NCBI GenBank assembly: GCA_001839685.1
Contig: MLAK01000761.1
Coordinates: 43,547 to 66,083, forward strand
Length of the DNA: 22,537 nucleotides
Direction: 5' to 3'
From: Tritrichomonas foetus
Taxonomy: Eukaryota; Parabasalia; Tritrichomonadida; Tritrichomonadidae
The first letter of the stretch is position 1. Each line of letters starts with the position of its first letter. The notes beneath the pieces are model-generated. The model did no database searches. It was not told where the DNA came from and saw only the letters and a program-made list of their open reading frames with translations. The position numbers and the translations under genes are program-made. This document shows, one piece after another, positions 1-8,645 of this stretch.

Positions 1-1
1 T

Positions 2-55
2 GAAAGTGAAAAAGAAAATGAAAGTGAAAAAGAAAATGAAAGTGAAAAAGAAAGT
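2..55 (+). repeat. 18-bp coding tandem repeat, about 3 copies
   Basis: The unit GAAAGTGAAAAAGAAAAT is repeated head to tail, the third copy ending in AAAGT. It is in frame and encodes ESEKEN. The array may extend beyond the window edge. Confidence 0.85.
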
Positions 56-262
56 AGTTCAGAAAGTGATGCAAGTAAATATGAAAAAGTAGAAAAACTA
101 TTTCAGGATGTTGATTTAATTGATATTATGAAATTGTTTTATAATATTGTAACAAACTATAATTTCCAGCAGAATCCTAGCTTTTCCTTTGCTAAAGAAA
201 CGCCACTTTCAGATGATGAGTTTTTAATTACAGTGATAAATTCAGTGATGGGTTGGGATTAG
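2..262 (+). CDS. C-terminal end of an acidic repeat protein (5' part outside the window)
   Basis: An open frame runs in from the window edge and stops at TAG 260-262, giving 86 residues. It begins with about three copies of the hexapeptide ESEKEN (18-nt unit GAAAGTGAAAAAGAAAAT at 2-19, 20-37 and a variant at 38-55). A Ser/Glu/Asp stretch follows, then an ordered-looking tail with VEKLFQDVDLIDIMKLF and a final VINSVMGWD. No start codon is needed because the gene begins upstream. The strongly acidic, low-complexity head joined to a helical tail is visible; the function is not recognised. The 188 bases to the next start would hold this gene's 3' end and the next promoter. Confidence 0.7.
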   Translation, partial: ESEKENESEKENESEKESSSESDASKYEKVEKLFQDVDLIDIMKLFYNIVTNYNFQQNPSFSFAKETPLSDDEFLITVINSVMGWD

Positions 263-384
263 TTGGAATTCTTTTCAATCCTAACATTAATGAAAAAATA
301 AGGTTTTATGTGGAGTAAACTTGTTATTATTAGCAAATTTTTCGTTTAAGATGATGTGACAAAAATTTCCAGTTTCGTGTATAG

Positions 385-397
385 CCATTTATACATT
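385..397 (+). promoter_or_regulatory. Recurrent intergenic motif CCATTTATACATT (copy 1)
   Basis: CCATTTATACATT lies 54-66 bases before the start codon of the gene at 451. The same 13-mer occurs at 9391-9403, and its first 12 bases occur at 13957-13968; all three are intergenic and on the plus strand. It is followed at 429-435 by TCATCGA, an initiator-like sequence 16-22 bases before the ATG. A promoter role is inferred from position and recurrence only. Confidence 0.35.
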
Positions 398-450
398 GAA
401 TTTTTGAATGAAAGGTGACCGTTTAGGCTCATCGAGAACTTCGCTCTTCA

Positions 451-3270
451 ATGTTTTCGAAATTCCAGATCAAAGATCCGTCAAGCAATGAGCCAGTTGA
501 AAATACATTTGAAGATATTGTTGATAAAGAGAAAGAAATTGATTCAGACATACAATTTTCATCTGGTGATGACGAAGAAATAATTCCACCCCAACAAAAT
601 CCAAAACTCGATCAAAAAAATGAGAAACCTTTCAAATTTCAAACATTGTATCCAATTTTCGGTTCTTTTTTTCCAAAAATATATCAATCAAATTCGCTCT
701 TTAAATTTCCGCAAAAAAACACGCCTGTTTTTATTGAATGGGAAAGTGTAATTATTGACGCCATTCAAAATAATAATAACACAATAGAATCAATAAAACA
801 TTATGTTTTAGGTTCATGGTTTCTTGATACATCAAATCAGTTTATGCAAATTAATCATTCTAATTTAGATATTTACATATCACCTGAAATTCTTAAGGAA
901 ACTTTATTTTTCCAAATCGAAAATGAAACAATTTCACTCACATCAAAAAAAGATTGTAAACCATTCATTTTCCAGAATAATTCAGACCTTCCTTTTGAAA
1001 TTCTTGTTATTAATACAGCCAATAATTTGCAACAGCCTTTTACTATTGATGAATTATTCAATGCACTCAATCAAAAAATGTATAGAACTCATTTTAATAG
1101 TAAGGAAAGAATCACGAAAGAAGATAGTTTAAGAATTGAATACATAGTTAGTCAATCTCCTTACTTTTTAAGAAACGAAGATGGAAGTTATATAAAAAGC
1201 AATGTAGTTTTTGGTTCAATTTCTGAAACTGAATTTATTGAAGCTCGAAATCCAGAAAATGAAATCGTAAATTTAATGATCAAATTTGCACCAATTGGAC
1301 ATCTTTTTTACAAATCAGAACTCAAAAAAATCATGGAAAAAGCCGGAAAATTCCAAGGAATTCTTAATTTTGAGGAGATTGAAAAGCAATTAATTAAACA
1401 TGAAAGAGTATTTTTCTATAATGACAGATTTGGTGTTCGCCATAAAACTAATTTTGTCAGGCAACTAAAAATCAGAAAAAATGAAGAATTTAATGAAATT
1501 TTATTCGAAAGCATCATTTTTTCTTTGACTTCGTTAATTAAGCCTGTTTCAATAGCATCGCTTTTTTCGATATTAAAAAACTTGCCTTTTGTTGATGATA
1601 CAAAACAAATTCAAGTTTTTTCAGAAAAATATTATCGTCATATTCGATATTTCCTAAATTGTTCTCCTTTTATATTTTGTAAGAAAAAGAAATTTTACAT
1701 GATTCCACGATACTGCGAGTGTGATTATTTTGGATATATTTACTTGAGTAGTATTAATTATTTCTTTCGGAAGCATGGAAAGAAAGCAGGAGATATGCCA
1801 ATGATCCACTTCTTCAATACTTTACGAATTCCAATTAAAAAAAATGAAGCAACTTTTATTCAATTAATTAAACATAATGCTTCTGAAATAGCAAATGCTT
1901 TTCATTCATCAGAAAAAGGGATGATTGAAGGTAATAGTGATATTAATGTTATTTTGCCTTTATTTGATAGTAGTGATGATGATGGTAAGCTTTCAAAAGA
2001 CTTCACGCATAATGAACTTGAACAAAATGATCAGATATACAAAACGTCACAAAAATCAGGGAATATATTGAACAAAAATAATTATGAGGTAGCTCGTTTG
2101 CATTTGAATTCAAAAAGCAGCATAGAATCAACCAGAATGAGGGAATTGAATAATAAAGAAAAAGCCATTGATTTATTGAGTTCAGAAATTAAAAAAAGAA
2201 ATCAAGAATCTTCAGAAGATTTTCAAAAGAGAGCCAAAAGAAAGAAGGTGTTATTGGATTCAATTCCGGATTCAAAATCAGATGAATCTTTATTGGCGGA
2301 AAACGATGATTTTGAGAATGATGATTCTTTAAGTGACTTAGAAAAATGTTTGATTAGACTAGCAAGGAAATACTATAATCCAAACACAATGAAATATTTT
2401 TCAGCCAAAGCGTTTGCAGAGACTTTAAAGGATACTGAAGTTACAAACAAAGACGGGATAACATTTTCAATTGACAATTCAGTGAAATCATTAGAATTAA
2501 TAACAAATGAACTGATTCATTCAAATCGCTTCATTTCCAGTAAAGGAAAGAAAAAATTCTGTTATTCTATCAAAAATAGGTCTTCATCGCCTTCATTTGA
2601 TACAATTTCTGATAATTCTCAATCAATATCTAATAATACATTAACTGAAAAAATTGATTTGTTCAATGAACATAGTGATGATCAAGAAACCAATTTGAAT
2701 AATAATTTGGCCAACAATCCAATTATTGATTCAAATCATAGCAAGAATTCTGATTTGATGAGAATAAGTATAGATGTAGATAATAATGAGAATGAGAATG
2801 CAGGGAATAACAATATTCCTCTTCCTTCTGATAATGAAGAATCAATTGAAGGAACACTTTCGGAAATAAATATTTTTAACAAAGATGATGACGAATTTTC
2901 TGATATTTCTGAAATTGAAAACGAGAACGATGATGAATTATATCATGATGGTGAACTTATAAACACAAAATGGGAACCACCAAAACTTCAAATGGATGCT
3001 CTTCCTACTGATGAAAAACCAATAGATGTCATTAATATGTATCATAGAGATAAAATTGTAAAATTATGTGAATATGAAATCAAAAATGTTTATTTTTCAG
3101 AATGGTACCTCAATCAAAGGCTTCAAATTATGTATAAAAATAAAGCGATAAAAATTCCATCAAATGAACAAATTTATTCATTGTATGAAAAATTTGGAAA
3201 TGGAAAATCTTTGGAAGATTTTAAAGACTATGTAATTCAACAATTTGCAATCATGAGTGTTTTAAAATAA
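451..3270 (+). CDS. Large acidic protein with four winged-helix-like units (939 aa), function unknown
   Basis: An uninterrupted ATG-to-TAA frame. The product is not recognised, but it holds recurring units of 60-80 residues with one pattern: a hydrophobic helix, a Pro plus xLFxxL helix, a third helix, then a short beta hairpin. They lie at about residues 182-250 (PFTIDELFNAL ... SQSPYFLRNEDGSYIKS), 274-332 (ERVFFYNDRFGVRH), 348-418 (PVSIASLFSIL ... NCSPFIFCKKKKFYMI) and 629-710 (NRFISSKGKKKFCYSI). Units 1 and 3 align best. The pattern resembles winged-helix domains of the HARE-HTH or forkhead kind, which suggests DNA or chromatin binding; this is inference. Residues 1-55, 500-625 and 710-860 are acidic, Asn/Ser-rich and probably disordered. 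The last 90 residues (WEPPKLQMDALPTDEKP onward) form a separate ordered helical domain. The stop overlaps TAAAT, compatible with a trichomonad-type UAAA polyadenylation signal. Confidence 0.9.
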   Translation: MFSKFQIKDPSSNEPVENTFEDIVDKEKEIDSDIQFSSGDDEEIIPPQQNPKLDQKNEKPFKFQTLYPIFGSFFPKIYQSNSLFKFPQKNTPVFIEWESVIIDAIQNNNNTIESIKHYVLGSWFLDTSNQFMQINHSNLDIYISPEILKETLFFQIENETISLTSKKDCKPFIFQNNSDLPFEILVINTANNLQQPFTIDELFNALNQKMYRTHFNSKERITKEDSLRIEYIVSQSPYFLRNEDGSYIKSNVVFGSISETEFIEARNPENEIVNLMIKFAPIGHLFYKSELKKIMEKAGKFQGILNFEEIEKQLIKHERVFFYNDRFGVRHKTNFVRQLKIRKNEEFNEILFESIIFSLTSLIKPVSIASLFSILKNLPFVDDTKQIQVFSEKYYRHIRYFLNCSPFIFCKKKKFYMIPRYCECDYFGYIYLSSINYFFRKHGKKAGDMPMIHFFNTLRIPIKKNEATFIQLIKHNASEIANAFHSSEKGMIEGNSDINVILPLFDSSDDDGKLSKDFTHNELEQNDQIYKTSQKSGNILNKNNYEVARLHLNSKSSIESTRMRELNNKEKAIDLLSSEIKKRNQESSEDFQKRAKRKKVLLDSIPDSKSDESLLAENDDFENDDSLSDLEKCLIRLARKYYNPNTMKYFSAKAFAETLKDTEVTNKDGITFSIDNSVKSLELITNELIHSNRFISSKGKKKFCYSIKNRSSSPSFDTISDNSQSISNNTLTEKIDLFNEHSDDQETNLNNNLANNPIIDSNHSKNSDLMRISIDVDNNENENAGNNNIPLPSDNEESIEGTLSEINIFNKDDDEFSDISEIENENDDELYHDGELINTKWEPPKLQMDALPTDEKPIDVINMYHRDKIVKLCEYEIKNVYFSEWYLNQRLQIMYKNKAIKIPSNEQIYSLYEKFGNGKSLEDFKDYVIQQFAIMSVLK

Positions 3271-3508
3271 ATATGTTATTTAAAGTAAAATTGTTATGAA
3301 TATAAATTTGTTTATTCTAACTTCAAATTCGAATCTCTAATTTCCGAAAATAGAATCCATGTCTTTTTTCTTAATTAAATTAAAATTGAATTTTCAAAAC
3401 TTTTTCATAAAAAAAATACAGATCAATTAGGGCTATATATATTCTGGTCCAATTATACAATTCACTTTTCAAAATTTCTTGAATAAGAAAGAAAAAATTA
3501 ATTAATTC

Positions 3509-3910
3509 TTATTTCTGATCTTTTGAGGACAACAATCTGAAAAATAACTTCCCGCCAAAGTAAAGGACGCACAATGAAGTGAAAACAAGCATGGCAATTT
3601 TGAAAACGCTGAAATATGTTGGATCGTTTGTCACGTTTGAAAGTAGAGCCCTTCCTTTATTCATCATTGTATCGCTTTTAAAGATCGTATCAGCAAGAGA
3701 ACCTCTTAATTCTTCGTCTTCAAGAAGGGTTCCTTGCACTGATTTGGTCATTTGAAGTAATCGAGTCGTTTTTTGTTCAAGATCGTCGATCATAAATTCA
3801 TTTCCGTCATTTATAGCATCGTCAATAATACTTCCTGCTTGTTTGGCTCCAAGAAGTCGCTCTCTTTCAGAGTCTGAACGCTTCATATTTTTGATTTGTC
3901 GAGATTTCAT
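3509..3910 (-). CDS. Tail-anchored SNARE-like protein (Sec20/Use1-type candidate), 133 aa
   Basis: A small protein with an amphipathic heptad helix at about residues 38-92 (MIDDLEQKTTRLLQMTKSV, then ELRGSLADTIFKSDTMMNKG) and one C-terminal membrane segment at about 102-124 (FKIAMLVFTSLCVLYFGGKL), ending in a short charged tail. This is the architecture of a tail-anchored SNARE. Spacing and the KGRALL-type segment just before the membrane span resemble the ER SNAREs Sec20 and Use1, which act in Golgi-to-ER traffic; a Vti1-type protein is possible. No unambiguous layer-0 Gln or Arg can be fixed by eye, so the subfamily is open. The start is the ATG at 3910; in-frame Met9 is an alternative. It is convergent with the 451-3270 gene, 238 bases apart. 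No TCA-type initiator lies close to the start, unlike most genes here. Confidence 0.6.
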   Translation of the reverse strand: MKSRQIKNMKRSDSERERLLGAKQAGSIIDDAINDGNEFMIDDLEQKTTRLLQMTKSVQGTLLEDEELRGSLADTIFKSDTMMNKGRALLSNVTNDPTYFSVFKIAMLVFTSLCVLYFGGKLFFRLLSSKDQK

Positions 3911-3966
3911 TCGACCAAATATTTCATCAATTAAATAAGTTTCGAGTAAACATTTTTGAATTAAAA

Positions 3967-4070
3967 ATGATCGTATTTCCCTACATTCCTAAACTTGATA
4001 TCCCGTCATCAGGTTTCCATGATTCACGATCAATAGGAGTGAAACAGATAAGAGGATAATTTGTGTACCC
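3967..4070. other. Short coding-like segment read on both strands, upstream of the SNARE-like gene
   Basis: On the plus strand an ATG at 3967 opens 30 codons (MIVFPYIPKLDIPSS start, TAA 4057-4059). On the minus strand 4070-3981 reads 29 codons preceded by a stop (contains NYPLICFTPIDRESWKPDD, TAG 3981-3983). Both look protein-like and they exclude each other as long genes. On the minus strand the piece follows a pyrimidine-rich run ending in AAG, which could be a splice acceptor, but I find no convincing trichomonad donor (GTATGT-like) upstream. It may be a lone remnant of a gene end, a short first exon, or chance. Confidence 0.25.
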
Positions 4071-4279
4071 TTAAACAAAAAAAATTACATTTAATTATGA
4101 TCATTGTTATTTTACAGTAGTAGGGTACTTTAAATAAGTTGGTAAATTATCAACACTCTATGTGTAAAAACATAAAGGGAGAAATAAAAAAATTACATTT
4201 TAATTCAACGAATAAATATATAAAAGAAACGATATTGTACAAATCATTTTTTGTGATTCTATTTTCGCAGGCTGTTTAA
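4071..4279. other. AT-rich intergenic DNA with an imperfect 24-bp direct repeat
   Basis: Two similar stretches, AAACAAAAAAAATTACATTT onward at 4073-4096 and AAATAAAAAAATTACATTTT onward at 4182-4205, lie 109 bases apart in the same orientation. No open frame of note is present. Confidence 0.4.
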
Positions 4280-5767
4280 ATTAACAATGACTTCCGAAAT
4301 ATCTCATATAATGAAATTTATCTTAGCTGCTCACTTTCAATTGATGCTCCTTTCTGGAATAATACTGATGTTTTTGTTTCTTGTGCAAAATTATTGGATT
4401 TAGAGTTGAATATTATTTTATCAATTTTCATTTTATAATAGTATTCACTGATTTTATATTTTTATGACTTTCGCGAATAAATGGGCAGAGTTTGATGAAA
4501 ATTATCTCATCATCATTCGCTGTGAAACTATTAAAAATTGTTCAGTCACTTGAGTATCGCAAATGTAGAATGATGAATATTATCTAGATGTGTGTTTCGA
4601 TCTATCAGAATATGGTTGTATATGTCTGATGATATTGGGATAATTAAAGAAAGTTTTAGTCTCGTGGAAAATGGTCCAAAATGCAAGAAAATAAGCTGAA
4701 TATAATCATTTGAACTTATTCCAATGTGAGAGTTATGAAAAATTGAAGCAGGAAAGTGAAGTAAAATAAAGGCATACTCATCCTCGACTATAGTACTTTC
4801 TTATGATATGAAATACATTATTGCCTGAGAGAAAGGAAAGATCAATTGATCCAAATTGTCTGTAACTCTTCTTTTTTGATTATAAAGATTAAAAGTAAAA
4901 ATAAAGTGATTTTGACATAAAAAATTGTACTTGGCTCCATTTTTGGTCATTATTGAACTTCTACAGGTTGAGTTTGTGGTATAAAAAATTTATAGAGCAT
5001 TTAAATAACAAGTTTATGAATCATAATTCTAACTTTGTGATGCTTTTTTTTTTACATGTCAGTAAAATATTTATATAAATAATTTACTCAAGTCTAAATA
5101 TTAGAGTTCACTAGACTGTATTTTTGAAGAAAATAAAATTGACCAGGTAGAATGAGAGAGGATATCATTAGCATTTCATCATTGTTTGGTAGAAAAGAAA
5201 ATATTGCAAATTCTTTATCGTTATCATAATTGCAATTAGAGTCAATTGAAATTATTATCATTTATCTCCAATAGAAAATAATAGAGAATAGTTCATTCCA
5301 TACAACAAGTTTTGGAATTGATTCTTCTCATAATTTAGCATGTCAATAATTTCACTAATTTGAAGTGAAAATCGAGAGAATCTAACTTTAAAAATTGGTT
5401 TTAAGTCCTGCTTATATTTAATCATAGAGTAAATTTGACAAAAAACAAGAAACATTTGTTACACTTGTGAGAAAAAAAGCATTTTGGTATTTAGAGTTAG
5501 TTTCCAGTGTTTGTTATTCATTATATGAGGGAGCCATTGGTAATTGGAGGAAATATAAGAGAGATGCTGAAATAAACAAAGAATGTCATTATCAGATGGT
5601 GTGGTTCTTAACTCAAAAATTGATGTCATTCCAAAGAAGATCTAGAAAATTAGTTTCTTGCCAATGAGTTTTTCGATATGTTCAACACTATTCTTTCTGA
5701 TGATAAAGTCTTTCCGGAACTTATTTATTTTATTTATTGGGTCATTTTAAGGTACAATATGAGTTAA
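4280..5767 (+). pseudogene. Possible decayed protein gene: broken coding-like pieces on the plus strand
   Basis: No long frame exists, but several short open stretches on the plus strand read like protein and lie in order in different frames: 4280-4438 (contains LSIDAPFWNNTDVFVSCAK), 4464-4553 (starts at ATG, KWAEFDENYLIIIRCETIK), 4905-5078 (57 codons, WYKKFIEHLNNKFMNHNS), about 5155-5236 (FHHCLVEKKILQILYRYHN), 5467-5667 (VCYSLYEGAIGNWRKYKRD) and 5654-5767 (NEFFDMFNTILSDDKVFPEL). They are rich in Trp, Cys, Phe and charged residues and separated by stops and frame changes, as expected for an old gene copy. AT-rich DNA also yields such runs by chance: on the minus strand a 36-codon ATG frame exists across the first piece, and a 65-codon frame spans 5258-5455. 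The parent family is not recognised. Confidence 0.3.
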
Positions 5768-6502
5768 TGTAGATTCTTTCGTAATGATTTGTGACAAATA
5801 GCCATAAAAATGTTTATAAATGAAAGAAAATAATGCGATCATTATTATTTCAACGTGAAAGAAAATGACTTTTTTAGAATATAATGATAATTATCATTAA
5901 AGTCGTTATTTAAATCGAATTCTTTAGTATATAAAATGATCCTTATTATTCAGTATGATCAACTTATCAAACAATAGGCATTATTTTCAAAGATTAATTG
6001 ATTCTCCCCATTTAGAATCTATTTATAATATATGTTCTCATATGATGAAATAAATAAGTTGTTCTCAATACAACACAATTTTGTACATTCATTAATTGTA
6101 TTGCATCTTCACCCAAATGAACTCATATATCACATTATTTCATCGAAAAATGATCTAACATAATCGTGAATACCAATCTGAGAAACAGGAAAATGGATTG
6201 ATCACGAAAATTGAAGTTAATAAAACAGAAGGCAAATACAAAAAGAGAAATAAGAAATATTTTTGAATTCCACACGTTCAACAACAAAACATATGCTACA
6301 CTCTTTGATTAAATATGAATAAACAACAATAATAAAAATAAAACATTTCATTTGATTTTTCTTTTTACTAGAATACAAAATACGAATAGATCAATAAAAA
6401 AAAAATTATCGTATAAATATAAAATTATAGAAGCCATATAGTGTTTAGAATACAATAATTAAGTTTATGTAATCAACTTCATCTAAAAAATAAAAACAAT
6501 TC
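5768..6502. other. Gene-free AT-rich region downstream of TAF10
   Basis: About 730 bases with no supported gene on either strand. The only structure noted is the perfect palindrome at 5882-5899. The part nearest 6502 should hold the TAF10 3' UTR. Confidence 0.5.
5882..5899. repeat. Perfect 18-bp palindrome
   Basis: TAATGATAATTATCATTA is its own reverse complement. It lies in gene-free DNA, far from any start codon. Its significance is unknown; AT-rich palindromes arise easily by chance. Confidence 0.6.
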
Positions 6503-7141
6503 TTACATCCAGAGATTCAAAGTCTGTGAATCATCAAACATATCAAATGATTGATTATCATCACTAATCTGTGGTTCTGACTCAGCTGGACTTACGATGT
6601 ATTCAGGCCTGTCGATATTGATTCTTTTCTTGGCGAGAACCTTTTTCACATCCTCTAGCTGGAGGTCATCGCTGCTTGCTACTTTTAAGCATTCAACCGC
6701 AGTTGTGATCATAAAATGTTGGGCAGCAAATCCAATCAATCGAATAAGTTTTGGATCGGTCGTGTTAAGTCCGGCTTGAGCAGCGATGTTGCTGATGACT
6801 TTATCTGGTATACATGTTGGCGTTTCGTATAATTTATTCAAAAAATTTGATGCGGATGCAAAAACTTCGTCAAATTGATTTGGATTAGTAAAACCGGGCG
6901 GAAGATTTTGGCCTGCGTTTGGCGGCATTCCTTGACTCATTCCTTGGTTCATTCCTTGATTTAAAGGTCGATTCATTGTCGCTTGTGGCATTCCTGGTTG
7001 ATTTACTGGAACCTGCATTCCCTGGTGCATTCCTTGCGGCATCCCCTGCGGGATTCCATTTTGCATGCCAGGGTGTCCTGCATTTGGTGGCATTCCATTT
7101 TGCATACCAGGATGTCCATTTGGTGGAATTCCTCCTTGCAT
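6503..7141 (-). CDS. TAF10: TFIID/SAGA subunit TAF10-like histone-fold protein (212 aa)
   Basis: TAF10 is a shared subunit of TFIID and SAGA, nuclear complexes for RNA polymerase II transcription. Residues 92-182 match the TAF10 histone fold: a short helix (FDEVFASASNFLNKLYE), then TPTCIPDKVISNIAAQAGL, the long central helix with DPKLIRLIGFAAQHFM, an LEDVKKVLAK helix and the closing INIDRPEYI, which corresponds to the INVKKPHYF end of animal TAF10. The loop between the last two helices is short. Residues 1-85 are a low-complexity Gly/Met/Pro/Gln/Asn region with repeated GMPQ, GMNQ and HPGMQNG units. Residues 183-212 are acidic and end in NLWM. The start is the ATG at 7141; a TCA initiator-like triplet (7153-7151) lies 10-12 bases before it. 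It shares a 148-bp intergenic region with the divergent gene at 7290. Confidence 0.85.
   Translation of the reverse strand: MQGGIPPNGHPGMQNGMPPNAGHPGMQNGIPQGMPQGMHQGMQVPVNQPGMPQATMNRPLNQGMNQGMSQGMPPNAGQNLPPGFTNPNQFDEVFASASNFLNKLYETPTCIPDKVISNIAAQAGLNTTDPKLIRLIGFAAQHFMITTAVECLKVASSDDLQLEDVKKVLAKKRINIDRPEYIVSPAESEPQISDDNQSFDMFDDSQTLNLWM
6920..7141 (-). repeat. Degenerate coding repeats in the TAF10 N-terminus
   Basis: Short imperfect repeats such as GGCATTCCTTG and GGAATTCCATTTTGCAT-like units recur on the plus strand here and encode the GM(P/N/S)QGM and HPGMQNG peptides. Expansion by slippage is likely. Confidence 0.6.
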
Positions 7142-7289
7142 TTTCGATTTTGATAACTTTGGGAAATTAAATGAGTCATTAAATGACCAATTAGCGTATT
7201 AAAAAATGTTTGATGAAACCAAATAACAAAAGAAAAAAGTGATCTAGATTCTCAATTTTTTACCTATTAAATTCACCATATCGTGATCA
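7142..7289. promoter_or_regulatory. Shared divergent promoter of TAF10 and the TMEM181-like gene
   Basis: 148 bases separate two divergent start codons, so both promoters must lie here. An inverted repeat, GTCATT-A-AATGAC, is at 7175-7187. TCA initiator-like triplets are at 7153-7151 (minus, 10-12 bases before TAF10) and 7273-7275 (plus, 15-17 bases before the other gene). The layout is seen; the roles are inferred. Confidence 0.5.
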
Positions 7290-8645
7290 ATGACTCAAAA
7301 AGATCCCAAAATTTCTGAACTCGAGGATGTTGGATTAATTGCAGAAGAACAACCAAGTCAAATTGTTCGAAGGATTGATGCACTTTCAATCCATTATATA
7401 CGTGTTGCTTTTCTATTATTTCTGCTTACTTCACTTTTTGTAATTATCATTTTTATTGTTGGCCCACCTTATCTCACCAAAAATGTTCAAATTGTAGAGG
7501 TTAGTAAGGTGAATTCAACCAATAGAATTTTCCATTTTGAAATAACCAACCTGCACTTTTTCAACCGTTTTTTGATTCTTGACATGTCTTTCATCAGAGA
7601 ACGGGCAACTAATTCACTTGAATTCCAAGTTGCTTCACAAATTCATATGTTTGATGGTACAAGAATTGAATCTCAAATTCATTCAGACTTGAAAAACGTT
7701 TCACTTCGTTTTGATACTAAGCATAAAAATTCAGAAACTTTTCGTGTTTTCACGTCTGGGCTTGTAAACTTTGATAAAGTTGATTGTTCAATCACTGTCA
7801 AGTTCAGAAATTCACAACCGCTTCCTGCCAGATTTACCTGGTCAATGGTGGACTCAGCACATACAATTGTTGCTATGTGTGTGAGACTATTGTTATGCTT
7901 CATTTCAAGTATTGTTTTATATCAATTTTTATCAGTGGACATAAATTTCTCATCTTCATCAGCTTCATTTCAAATGTCATATTATGTAATATTTCTGTTA
8001 CTTCTTACTTCGAATCCATTTGTTGTTTTTGACTTTTTCTTGAAATCTCCAATATTTCAAATAATTGATGCATTTTTCTCTCAATTTTTATTTGTTTTTT
8101 GTTGCTTTGTTGGCTTTTATCATCTTTTCCTAGGTGATAGAATTGCGGAGCCTTTAAATTTTTCATTATCTTTAAAAGTAGGATCTCCTTTCATATTCAT
8201 ATTTTTATTAATGTTCACTCATTCAATTTACACAATAAAACAAGTTCAAACAGATCCAATCATTGGTATAAATTCCGCCTATCGCGGTTTGGCAATCACC
8301 AAATACGTTTTAGTTGGAATTTTTGTTCCAACAATTGTCACTTTTTCAATTATTCGACGGAGTGATGCCAAAATTGATCAAAATATTCATGCCGTTATGG
8401 TAATTTGCTTTGTATTGATTTCAACTATCACCGAAGCCGTATATCCTGCAAATGAAACACTTGGTGCCAACACGGCCATGCAAATTTACTCGTTTGCGGC
8501 AGAAGGAGTCTTTTTGCTATTTTTCTCGTATTTCAACTGGCCTGTAGATGCGGCAGTGATTGCAGCATTGGATCCAACAAGAAATGGAGAAAACGAAAAT
8601 GAAGAAATCATTGAAGTAGTGAATTCTGACGAAGAAATTCGATGA
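7290..8645 (+). CDS. TMEM181-like GOST-family multi-pass membrane protein (451 aa)
   Basis: GOST proteins (TMEM181, Wntless, TMEM87 and relatives) carry a lumenal beta-sandwich followed by seven membrane helices and act in the secretory pathway or at the cell surface. Visible here: a cytosolic N-terminus with an acidic start, a first membrane segment at about 38-58 (VAFLLFLLTSLFVIIIFIVG followed by GPPYL), a lumenal domain at about 60-188 with beta-strand character, then seven hydrophobic segments at about 191-214, 230-252, 258-282, 296-315, 336-356, 368-388 and 400-422. SNPFVVFDFFLKS and the GFYHLFLGDR segment resemble the NDPFFPLSFLVNS and CVYHGIR parts of animal TMEM181. The tail (NENEEIIEVVNSDEEIR) is acidic, also like TMEM181. 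The size is close to the family's. The family call is from remembered patterns, not alignment. Confidence 0.75.
   Translation: MTQKDPKISELEDVGLIAEEQPSQIVRRIDALSIHYIRVAFLLFLLTSLFVIIIFIVGPPYLTKNVQIVEVSKVNSTNRIFHFEITNLHFFNRFLILDMSFIRERATNSLEFQVASQIHMFDGTRIESQIHSDLKNVSLRFDTKHKNSETFRVFTSGLVNFDKVDCSITVKFRNSQPLPARFTWSMVDSAHTIVAMCVRLLLCFISSIVLYQFLSVDINFSSSSASFQMSYYVIFLLLLTSNPFVVFDFFLKSPIFQIIDAFFSQFLFVFCCFVGFYHLFLGDRIAEPLNFSLSLKVGSPFIFIFLLMFTHSIYTIKQVQTDPIIGINSAYRGLAITKYVLVGIFVPTIVTFSIIRRSDAKIDQNIHAVMVICFVLISTITEAVYPANETLGANTAMQIYSFAAEGVFLLFFSYFNWPVDAAVIAALDPTRNGENENEEIIEVVNSDEEIR

Noticed and set aside
4071..4300. Intron joining a minus-strand 3' exon at 4070-3981 to upstream sequence
   Set aside because: A pyrimidine run and AG are present, but no GTATGT-like donor or ACTAAC-type branch motif was found in the expected span. 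It is kept only as a finding.
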